A stretch of DNA of 11,459 nucleotides from RGIG3009 sp045595445 (GTDB taxonomy: Bacteria > Bacillota > Clostridia > Oscillospirales > Acutalibacteraceae). Each line of letters begins with the position of its first letter. Within the stretch, counting starts at the first letter, position 1. Shown here piece by piece: positions 1 through 5,895 of the stretch. The notes under the pieces were generated by a model. It was not told the origin of the DNA and ran no database searches. It was given only the letters and a program-made list of their open reading frames with translations. The stretch spans positions 1 through 11,459 of the forward strand of contig JAZOAK010000077.1 of assembly GCA_045595445.1 (NCBI GenBank), in the 5' to 3' direction. A program made the translations under genes and the position numbers.

Positions 1-1
1 T

Positions 2-697
2 TTTGAGCTAAAATGCGCGTATTTGGGAAATAAACTTGAATTAACGGACAAAAACTGCTATTATTATCAGGATAAGGCGTCGCAATATGCGTGCCTTGCC
101 TTGGATGCACAGCCCGGTGAGACGATTGCGGACGTTTGTGCCGCGCCAGGCGGAAAAAGCTTTACGGTCGCACAGCACATGGGAAATGTCGGTCGCGTTC
201 TGTCGTGTGACGTGTATCCCAATAAATGCGATATCATTGAGCGCCGTGCAGCACAGCTCGGCATCACAATCTTGCAAACCGCAGTGCGTGATGCATCAAC
301 GCCGTGTCCCGAACCGCTCAAAGGCGCGTTTGATCGTGTAATCTGTGACGCACCCTGCTCAGGGCTCGGCGTGATACGCCGCAAACCCGAGATCCGCTAT
401 AAATCAATGGATGCGTTGAAAGAGTTGCCCGATTTGCAGTATGCCATTTTAGAACGCAGTGCCGAGATGGTAAAAGCGGGCGGTGTACTGCAATACTCGA
501 CCTGCACGTTGAATCCGGCGGAGAATGAGCAGATCGCGGAGCGGTTTTTAGCGGAGCATACAGAGTTTTCTCCGCGCGTCTTGCCGCTTACAACTTGTTT
601 TGAGGCGGCAGGGTTGAGCCCTTCGCATACCATCACGCTATTCCCGCATATTCATAAGACCGACGGTTTCTTTATCGCCGGTTTTGAGAAAAAATGA
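2..697 (+). CDS. rsmB: 16S rRNA (cytosine-5)-methyltransferase RsmB, 3' part (5'-truncated by window edge)
   Basis: This is the C-terminal catalytic half of an RsmB/Sun-family enzyme, which uses S-adenosylmethionine to methylate C5 of a cytosine in 16S rRNA (C967 in E. coli). The frame is open from base 2, giving 231 visible residues. Full-length members are about 430-450 residues, so the N-terminal NusB-like RNA-binding domain lies outside the window; a TTG at 23 is in frame but is not needed as a start. Visible motifs: a YYYQDKASQ segment entering the Rossmann fold, the SAM-binding loop DVCAAPGGKS (visible residues about 45-53), DAPCSGLG with the conserved Cys (about 119) and YSTCTLNPAENE with the catalytic Cys (about 168). 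The end, FPHIHKTDGFFIAGFEKK, is the usual family C-terminus. The stop codon is 12 bases before rlmN and overlaps that gene's Shine-Dalgarno region. Family identity is very secure; the rRNA target is inferred by homology. Confidence 0.95.
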   Translation, partial: FELKCAYLGNKLELTDKNCYYYQDKASQYACLALDAQPGETIADVCAAPGGKSFTVAQHMGNVGRVLSCDVYPNKCDIIERRAAQLGITILQTAVRDASTPCPEPLKGAFDRVICDAPCSGLGVIRRKPEIRYKSMDALKELPDLQYAILERSAEMVKAGGVLQYSTCTLNPAENEQIAERFLAEHTEFSPRVLPLTTCFEAAGLSPSHTITLFPHIHKTDGFFIAGFEKK

Positions 698-709
698 GGT
701 GTCTGTCCG

Positions 710-1756
710 ATGACAGAGGATGTTAAGTCCCTTACAACCGAACAGATCACAGAGCGTATCGTTGCGATGGGGTATCCCGCGTTTCGCGGAAAACAGATCG
801 CACAGTGGCTGGCAAACGGCTGTACCTCGTTTGAGGATATGACCAATCTGCCGCTCTCATTGCGCGAGGAACTGAAAACACGGTTCACCATACCCGGTGT
901 TACGATCTTGCAAAAATGGCAGTCGCAGCTTGATGAAACCACGAAGTATCTGTTTGAGTTGTCCGACGGCGAAACGGTGGAATCGGTGCTGATGAGTTAT
1001 CATCACGGTTGGTCACAATGCTTGTCCACACAGGTTGGTTGCCGCATGGGATGCTCGTTCTGTGCGACCGGCATGGGTGGTTTGTCCCGTAATCTGACGG
1101 CGGCGGAAATGCTTTCCCAGATCGAAACGGCACAGCGCGACCGCGGTATCCGCGTATCGTCGGTTGTGCTGATGGGAATGGGCGAGCCGCTGGATAACTA
1201 TGACAACGTCTTACGGTTTTTAAGACTGTTGTCCGAGCCCGGTGATGTGCATATCGGGATGCGTCACGTATCCTTATCCACTTGTGGCTTGGTCGATAAT
1301 ATTTATCGGTTAATGGAGGAAAACCTGCAACTGACATTGTCGGTATCCTTACATGCGCCGAATAACGAGATTCGTTCACGGCTGATGCCGATCAACCGTC
1401 GGTATCCGGTGGAGGATTTGCTGGAAGCGTGTCGCCGTTATGCGGATACCACCGGTCGTCGGATTTCCTTTGAATATGCGATGATCCACGGTGTTAACGA
1501 CAGTGATGCGTGCGCTGAGGAACTTGCAAAACGACTGCGCGGAATGCTTTGCCACGTGAATTTGATTCCGGCAAACGAGGTCAAAGGCAAAGAACATCGT
1601 CGCAGTACGGTACAACGCTTAAAACAGTTTTCCCACATTTTGGAGCAGCGTGGGTTGACCGTCACGGTTCGACGCACGTTGGGGGCGGACATTAATGCCT
1701 CCTGCGGTCAGCTCCGCCGTCAGAAGAGAGAGGAGGAATCGCCATGCGGACTTTAG
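710..1756 (+). CDS. rlmN: Dual-specificity 23S rRNA/tRNA (adenine-C2)-methyltransferase RlmN
   Basis: Radical-SAM enzyme of 348 residues, the normal family length, that methylates C2 of A2503 in 23S rRNA and of A37 in some tRNAs. It acts in the cytoplasm and tunes peptidyl-transferase and decoding accuracy. The N-terminal helical domain covers about residues 1-90 (YPAFRGKQIAQWL). The [4Fe-4S] motif CRMGCSFC gives Cys111, Cys115 and Cys118. GMGEPLDNYDNV follows at about 166-177. The C-terminal RRTLGADINASCGQLRRQ contains Cys332, the residue that carries the transient methyl group. These cysteines separate RlmN from an inactive relative. A, which makes 2-methyladenosine, rather than Cfr, is favoured by the housekeeping context and GADINASCGQL ending. 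The ATG at 710 is preceded by GAGGTG with suitable spacing. The gene overlaps the downstream phosphatase by 13 bases, so coupled translation is likely. Confidence 0.97.
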   Translation: MTEDVKSLTTEQITERIVAMGYPAFRGKQIAQWLANGCTSFEDMTNLPLSLREELKTRFTIPGVTILQKWQSQLDETTKYLFELSDGETVESVLMSYHHGWSQCLSTQVGCRMGCSFCATGMGGLSRNLTAAEMLSQIETAQRDRGIRVSSVVLMGMGEPLDNYDNVLRFLRLLSEPGDVHIGMRHVSLSTCGLVDNIYRLMEENLQLTLSVSLHAPNNEIRSRLMPINRRYPVEDLLEACRRYADTTGRRISFEYAMIHGVNDSDACAEELAKRLRGMLCHVNLIPANEVKGKEHRRSTVQRLKQFSHILEQRGLTVTVRRTLGADINASCGQLRRQKREEESPCGL

Positions 1757-2493
1757 GTGCATCTCATGCGGGTCGTGTACGTCCCAGTAACCAGGATGCG
1801 TATGTCTGTGGTATGCTTACCGCGAACACAGCCTTTGCCGTTGTCTGTGACGGTATGGGCGGCGCAAACGGTGGCAACGTTGCCAGTGCGATTGCAATGC
1901 GGTGTATTGCCGATCATATCGTGGATGAATACCGCGAAAGTGCTACACCCGCCGTGGTGCGGCGCTTGTTGGAATCGGCGATTTCGGCTGCTAATCAAGA
2001 GGTTTTTGAAGCAGCCATGGAGGATGAGTCGTTGCGAGGCATGGGCACCACGGTCGTGGCCGTTATTGCCAACGATCGTGACGTGTGTATTGCCCACGTC
2101 GGTGACAGCCGCGCGTATCTGGTGACGCACACGGAGATTGAACAGATCACCCGTGACCATTCGGTCGTTCAGGACATGGTGGAAAAAGGACAGATCACCG
2201 CGGATCAGGCGCGGTTCCATCCGCAAAAGCATTTTCTTACCCGCGCGCTTGGTGTGGAAGACGATGCCCGTTGCGATTTCACCGTTCTTCCGTTCCCGGA
2301 GGACGGCACCGTGCTGATTTGCACAGACGGTCTTTCCAATATGGTTGAACCGGATACCCTGCAATCGTTGATTCGTACGTTCCCATTTGAAGAGATTCCT
2401 CAAAAGCTCATCAACACGGCGAATTTAGCGGGCGGCAGTGACAATATCACGGTTGTTGCGATTACAAGACAGGAAAAGGTACAGGAGGCTTGA
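1744..2493 (+). CDS. stp: PP2C-family Ser/Thr protein phosphatase (Stp/PrpC)
   Basis: Soluble Mn2+/Mg2+-dependent phosphatase of 249 residues, the normal size for bacterial Stp/PrpC, which reverses phosphorylation by the kinase encoded next to it. All PP2C metal-binding motifs are present: SNQDAY (Asp18), VCDGMGGANGG (Asp36, Gly37), GTTVVAVI (about 101-108), AHVGDSRAYL (118-126), TRDHSVVQDMVEKGQIT (136-152), TRALG (166-170), ICTDGLSN (Asp195) and GGSDNITVV (Asp233). No membrane segment or extra domain is seen. The ATG at 1744 has AGAGGAGG a few bases upstream, inside the end of rlmN. The stop codon overlaps the kinase start region (TGATG), the usual phosphatase-kinase arrangement that keeps the pair in a fixed ratio. 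In Bacillus the homologue is prpC. Function is secure; substrates here are inferred. Confidence 0.97.
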   Translation: MRTLGASHAGRVRPSNQDAYVCGMLTANTAFAVVCDGMGGANGGNVASAIAMRCIADHIVDEYRESATPAVVRRLLESAISAANQEVFEAAMEDESLRGMGTTVVAVIANDRDVCIAHVGDSRAYLVTHTEIEQITRDHSVVQDMVEKGQITADQARFHPQKHFLTRALGVEDDARCDFTVLPFPEDGTVLICTDGLSNMVEPDTLQSLIRTFPFEEIPQKLINTANLAGGSDNITVVAITRQEKVQEA

Positions 2494-2495
2494 TG

Positions 2496-4526
2496 ATGGA
2501 TAAATATATCGGAAAGCGTTTAGACGGGCGCTATGAGATCAAAGAGATCATTGGTGTCGGTGGCATGGCGTATGTGTATAAGGCCTATGATAACATCGAT
2601 AACCGTATCGTTGCCGTCAAGATTCTCAAAGAGGAATATCTCCAAAACGAGGAGTTTACTCGTCGTTTTAAGAACGAGTCTAAGGCAATTGCCATCTTGT
2701 CGCATCCCAATATTGTTAAGGTGTACGACGTCAGTTTCGGGGATAGAATGCAGTATATCGTCATGGAATATATTGACGGTATCACCTTAAAAGAGTACAT
2801 TGAGGATCAAGATCAGTTCAAGTGGAAAGAAGCGGTACATTTCACGGTGCAGATCTTGCGCGCGTTGCAGCATGCGCATGATAAAGGCATCGTTCACCGC
2901 GACATTAAGCCACAGAACATAATGTTGCTTCCGGATGGTACCATCAAGGTTGCCGATTTCGGTATTGCACGCTTCTCTCGCCAGGATATACGCGCTACGC
3001 GCTCCACCGACAAGGCGATCGGTTCGGTACATTATATCAGTCCCGAACAGGCGCGCGGTGAGATCACCGATGAAAAGGCGGACATTTACTCTGTCGGTGT
3101 GATGCTGTACGAGATGCTGACCGGTAAACTTCCGTTTGATGCGGACAGTGCGGTTTCGGTAGCTATTATGCAGATGCAGTCAGAGGCGCAGCCGCCTCGT
3201 CAAGTCAATGCGGCGATCCCCGAGGGATTAGAGGATATTACCGTTAAAGCCATGCAAAAGGATACCTCCAAGCGCTATCAGTCTGCGGCGGAAATGCTTT
3301 ATGACTTTGACGAATTTAAGAAAAACCCCAGTATTCATTTTGAGTATAAGTACTTTGTGGACGAAAGTCCCACACGGTATATGGATACCATCAGCAAGGT
3401 GCGTGGTGAACCCGTAAAATCGTCGGGTCGTGCGCGTGCTGTTGAGGCGGATGAGGACGAAACCGAAGGTAAGAAACCGTTCCCCGTCATCCCGGTGCTG
3501 TGTGCCGTGATTGGCGCGTTCTTGCTTATTGCGGTCATTTTTGTCTTTACCGTGTTGGGCGATAAGTTCTTCAACAACGATTCCGAGCAGATCGAAGTGC
3601 CGCAATTTGTCGGTATGACGTTGGACGAAATTTCCAGCAACCCCGAATATATGCAATGGTTTAACTTTGAGACGGCAAAAGAGCAGTACAGCGATGAACC
3701 TGTCGGCACCGTCATTGACCAATCGCTGGAAGAAGGCATTATGGTCAAAAAAGGTGTGAAATCCATTACCTTGACCGTCAGTAAAGGTCCGAATCTGGTC
3801 CAAATTCCCAATGTGGTCGGCCAGCACCGTGATGCGGCACAGGCGGCATTGGAAAATGCCGGTTTTGTCGTCAAGTACACGTTGGACGTCAGCAATGAAG
3901 TGGCAGTTGATTTCGTTATTTCATTGTCCCCTGCGGAGTATCCGGATAAGATGAATTACGGTTCCGAGATCACCATGGTGGTCAGCAGTGGCGAAATTCC
4001 CGCAGATCCGGTGGCAATGCCGGATGTCACCAACCTTTCCAAGGATCAGGCGATTGTCTTGTTACAGGGTGCCGGTTTCACGGTAGCGGAAACCGATATC
4101 ACCTACGTGGATGATTCGAGTGTTCCCGCCAATACGGTTGTTTGGCAAAGCATTGCGGCTGACACCCCGACCGTGCCCGGCACAGCGGTAAAACTGCGTG
4201 TGAGCACCGGTTTTGCACAGGTGAAAGTGCAGGTCCAGTTGCCCTTGCAGATGACAACGCCGATTGATATGCAAGTTTTTGTCAACGGTGAGTTGAAAGA
4301 AACCTTTACCGGACTGCTTCCGAACGAGGTTAAGGTCAAAAATGTGACGGTAAGTGAAAAATCGGAGTCGTATGCCGTGACCATCCGTATTGCGGATAAC
4401 GGCAAAGGCAATTACACTGCATATGCAAAATATACCGTCAACGGCAAAACGGGTGATGTTACCATTATCGAACAACCCAATTTCAATGCCTTGGCACCTT
4501 CCACCGATATCACGGTAGCAGGATGA
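2496..4526 (+). CDS. prkC: Membrane PASTA-domain Ser/Thr protein kinase (PrkC/Stk1)
   Basis: Hanks-type kinase of 676 residues with an extracellular peptidoglycan-sensing region. Kinase domain, residues about 10-275: glycine loop GVGGMAYVYKA (20-30), VAVKILK with Lys42, HRDIKPQNIM (Asp136, Asn141), DFGIAR (Asp154) and activation loop TDKAIGSVHYISPEQARG with likely autophosphorylated Thr. An acidic and basic linker follows, then one membrane span at about 330-355 (IPVLCAVIGAFLLIAVIFVF). Three PASTA repeats lie outside the membrane: about 364-431 (divergent), 434-499 (IPNVVGQHRDAAQAALENAG) and 506-572 (MPDVTNLSKDQAIVLLQGAG). A beta-rich tail of about 100 residues ends the protein. Homologues bind muropeptides and control cell-wall synthesis, growth arrest and spore germination. 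Start choice: TTG 2490, ATG 2493 and ATG 2496 are in frame; AGGAGG at 2483-2488 is best spaced (7 bases) for 2496. The stop overlaps the rsgA start. Confidence 0.97.
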   Translation: MDKYIGKRLDGRYEIKEIIGVGGMAYVYKAYDNIDNRIVAVKILKEEYLQNEEFTRRFKNESKAIAILSHPNIVKVYDVSFGDRMQYIVMEYIDGITLKEYIEDQDQFKWKEAVHFTVQILRALQHAHDKGIVHRDIKPQNIMLLPDGTIKVADFGIARFSRQDIRATRSTDKAIGSVHYISPEQARGEITDEKADIYSVGVMLYEMLTGKLPFDADSAVSVAIMQMQSEAQPPRQVNAAIPEGLEDITVKAMQKDTSKRYQSAAEMLYDFDEFKKNPSIHFEYKYFVDESPTRYMDTISKVRGEPVKSSGRARAVEADEDETEGKKPFPVIPVLCAVIGAFLLIAVIFVFTVLGDKFFNNDSEQIEVPQFVGMTLDEISSNPEYMQWFNFETAKEQYSDEPVGTVIDQSLEEGIMVKKGVKSITLTVSKGPNLVQIPNVVGQHRDAAQAALENAGFVVKYTLDVSNEVAVDFVISLSPAEYPDKMNYGSEITMVVSSGEIPADPVAMPDVTNLSKDQAIVLLQGAGFTVAETDITYVDDSSVPANTVVWQSIAADTPTVPGTAVKLRVSTGFAQVKVQVQLPLQMTTPIDMQVFVNGELKETFTGLLPNEVKVKNVTVSEKSESYAVTIRIADNGKGNYTAYAKYTVNGKTGDVTIIEQPNFNALAPSTDITVAG

Positions 4527-5419
4527 TGGCAGTAACACAACAAAGCGGGTTGATCCTGCAAAGCATCGGCGGTTTCTATTACGTAGAACCCCCCGACGCG
4601 GTTTATGAATGTAAAGCGCGGGGGGCGTTCCGTAAAGAGGGGATCACGCCGCTTTCCGGCGACCGTGTTACCATTACCGCACAGACGGACGGTACCGGTA
4701 TCTTAGAAGAGATCCTACCGCGCCGCAACGTGTTGGTGCGACCGCCTGTCGCCAATTTGGACTGCTTGGCTATTGTTGCTTCGGTTACGGAACCGAAACC
4801 GAATCTGCAACTGCTGGATAAGTTGATCGCTATCGCGGAAGATGTCGCTATTGAACCCATCGTAGTGATTACAAAATCCGATTTAGATGATACCGAAATG
4901 GTGCAGGCCGTTTATCGCAATGCCGGATTTCCGGTGTTTGTGGTGACCAATACGGATCCGTCAACGGCGACGGCTCTGGCAACATTTTTGCAGGGGAAGA
5001 TCACCGCGTTTACCGGCAATTCCGGTGTTGGGAAATCCAGTTTGCTCAATTTGATCGATCCCGCGCTCTGCCGTGAGACGGGGGAGATCAGCAAAAAACT
5101 GGGGCGCGGGCGGCATACCACGCGATCGGTTGAACTACTGCCCTTGTCGGGTGGTGGTTATTTGGCAGACACGCCGGGGTTTTCCATGTTGGACATTGAA
5201 CGCACGCAACCGATCGATAAGGATGATTTGTTCAATTGTTTTCGTGAGTTTGAACCCTATTTTGGGAAATGCCGTTTTTCGGGTTGTTCCCACGTGCATG
5301 AGCCGAACTGCGCGATCCGAGAAGCGGTAGAGGCAGGGGAGATCGCTTCCTCACGTTATGAAAGCTACGTGGCGATGTATAGCGAAGCGCAAGTGCGAAA
5401 GCCATGGGAAAACACATAA
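4523..5419 (+). CDS. rsgA: Ribosome small subunit-dependent GTPase RsgA (CpgA/YloQ/YjeQ)
   Basis: Circularly permuted GTPase of 298 residues, the usual size in Firmicutes, which binds the 30S subunit late in assembly and checks the decoding centre. Domain order: N-terminal OB-fold (about 1-68), then the permuted G domain with G4 TKSD (117-120) before G1 GNSGVGKS (165-172), the switch I segment GRGRHTTRS (194-202) and G3 DTPG (216-219). The C-terminal zinc-binding helical domain has Cys250, Cys255, His257 and Cys263 (KCRFSGCSHVHEPNC). G4 preceding G1 is diagnostic of this family. The upstream AGGA is weak and close, and ATG 4523 or ATG 4526 could serve; both overlap the prkC stop, so coupled translation probably supplies initiation. 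In B. subtilis the homologue CpgA is a PrkC substrate, which fits its place next to the kinase. A terminator follows within 8 bases, so rsgA closes this operon. Confidence 0.97.
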   Translation: MMAVTQQSGLILQSIGGFYYVEPPDAVYECKARGAFRKEGITPLSGDRVTITAQTDGTGILEEILPRRNVLVRPPVANLDCLAIVASVTEPKPNLQLLDKLIAIAEDVAIEPIVVITKSDLDDTEMVQAVYRNAGFPVFVVTNTDPSTATALATFLQGKITAFTGNSGVGKSSLLNLIDPALCRETGEISKKLGRGRHTTRSVELLPLSGGGYLADTPGFSMLDIERTQPIDKDDLFNCFREFEPYFGKCRFSGCSHVHEPNCAIREAVEAGEIASSRYESYVAMYSEAQVRKPWENT

Positions 5420-5426
5420 CTTTTTT

Positions 5427-5464
5427 GACCGACAGTACAGGGAGTATGGCTGTCGGTCTTTTTT
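5427..5464 (+). terminator. Rho-independent terminator after rsgA
   Basis: A perfect 9-bp stem, GACCGACAG (5427-5435) with CTGTCGGTC (5450-5458), encloses a 14-base loop and runs into six T residues (5459-5464). It starts 8 bases after the rsgA stop codon and so separates the rsmB-rsgA operon from the small sporulation genes, unless read-through occurs. Confidence 0.88.
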
Positions 5465-5526
5465 GTCACCATTTTCGTCTTTTCGAATACGCTGATAATA
5501 CAACCGTCGTTAAGGAGTGGAGTGTC

Positions 5527-5673
5527 GTGAGAAAGAGAAACAGTTGTGTCGGCGGATATTTTGCCGCATTCGGGTTCGGCATGTTGGCAGCGCTGATTTT
5601 TCCCATTCGCTTTATTCTGATCGTAGCGGCGGTGGCCTTGGTGTTGGCGGGCCTTTCGTTGGTTCGCTGTTAA
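5527..5673 (+). CDS. Small hydrophobic membrane protein of 48 residues, unknown function
   Basis: I do not recognise this protein. The 48-residue product starts with a basic segment (MRKRNSC, read from GTG) and then is almost wholly hydrophobic. Residues about 9-27 and 28-45 are glycine/alanine/phenylalanine-rich and then isoleucine/valine/leucine-rich, with FPIR between them, so it is either a short hairpin of two membrane segments or one long span. It ends in LVRC. The GTG at 5527 was chosen because AAGGAG (5512-5517) lies 9 bases upstream. An earlier ATG in the same frame at 5404 would run through the rsgA terminator hairpin and overlap rsgA, so it was rejected. It lies 23 bases upstream of the SpoVM-like gene with no terminator between, so the two are probably co-transcribed. 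A role at the forespore membrane is only an inference from that neighbour. Confidence 0.66.
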   Translation: MRKRNSCVGGYFAAFGFGMLAALIFPIRFILIVAAVALVLAGLSLVRC

Positions 5674-5696
5674 TTTTTATGAGGGAGGAACACTTC

Positions 5697-5789
5697 ATGC
5701 AGATCGTGATCGTTAAGAGTCCCAAATTCTTTGGCAGCATTCTGAGAAAGGTCTTCAAAATTCCAAAAACCGATTATCCGGCATCCTAA
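5697..5789 (+). CDS. spoVM: SpoVM-like stage V sporulation peptide (30 residues)
   Basis: A 30-residue amphipathic peptide too short for routine gene calling. From memory of B. subtilis SpoVM (26 residues, with KLPKFLGGIVR in the core), this peptide has KSPKFFGSILR at the same place: Lys7, Pro9, Lys10, Phe11, Gly13, Ile15 and Arg17 all coincide in an ungapped alignment from Met1. Pro9 is the residue linked to recognition of convex membrane by SpoVM. The known role is to sit on the outer forespore membrane and recruit the coat ATPase SpoIVA. The ATG at 5697 has a strong GGGAGG (5683-5688) 8 bases upstream; an in-frame ATG at 5679 lacks this and would add six residues not seen in SpoVM. Position also supports the call, since spoVM lies downstream of rsgA in Bacillus. 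The tail (KIPKTDYPAS) is slightly longer than usual. A terminator follows 5 bases after the stop. Confidence 0.85.
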   Translation: MQIVIVKSPKFFGSILRKVFKIPKTDYPAS

Positions 5790-5829
5790 AAAAACGAGGC
5801 GCACTCGCAAAGAGTGCGCCTCGTTTTTT
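5788..5829 (+). terminator. Strong, potentially bidirectional terminator after the SpoVM-like gene
   Basis: A perfect 12-bp stem, CGAGGCGCACTC (5795-5806) with GAGTGCGCCTCG (5812-5823), has a 5-base loop GCAAA. It is flanked by seven A residues (5788-5794) on the left and six T residues (5824-5829) on the right, so it can act on either strand. It isolates the two small genes from the SPOCS/LysM gene downstream. Confidence 0.93.
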
Positions 5830-5831
5830 AG

Positions 5832-5860
5832 GTATATTTTGTTGCGTGTGGGAATATAGT
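5832..5860 (+). promoter_or_regulatory. Candidate sporulation sigma-E-type promoter for the SPOCS/LysM gene
   Basis: GTATATT (5832-5838) resembles the Bacillus sigma-E -35 element (K-M-A-T-A-T-T) at six of seven positions. AATATAGT (5853-5860) matches the -10 element (C-A-T-A-C-A-H-T) at five of eight, with a 14-base spacer. The same -10 region contains TATAGT (5855-5860), one base from the sigma-A -10 element, but there is no sigma-A -35 box at 17 bases. The site lies between a terminator and the Shine-Dalgarno sequence, so a promoter is expected here; the sigma factor is inferred. Confidence 0.42.
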
Positions 5861-5895
5861 GAGATTAGAACAAGCCGTACAAAGGAGAGAGATGG

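Noticed and set aside
1753..2403. 216-codon open frame antisense to stp
   Set aside because: Its predicted protein has no recognisable domain, and the opposite strand encodes a complete PP2C phosphatase. It is a codon-bias shadow.
3228..3895. Two long antisense frames opposite prkC
   Set aside because: They lie opposite conserved kinase and PASTA sequence, have no ribosome binding site noticed and no recognisable motifs.
5404..5673. Longer 89-residue version of the 48-residue membrane protein starting at ATG 5404
   Set aside because: It would overlap the rsgA 3' end and read through the rsgA terminator hairpin, and it has no ribosome binding site. The GTG at 5527 has a good one.
5517..5696. 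N-terminal extension of the SpoVM-like frame (90-residue version)
   Set aside because: The upstream part is the out-of-frame shadow of the hydrophobic protein. The SpoVM alignment and the GGGAGG site both point to ATG 5697.
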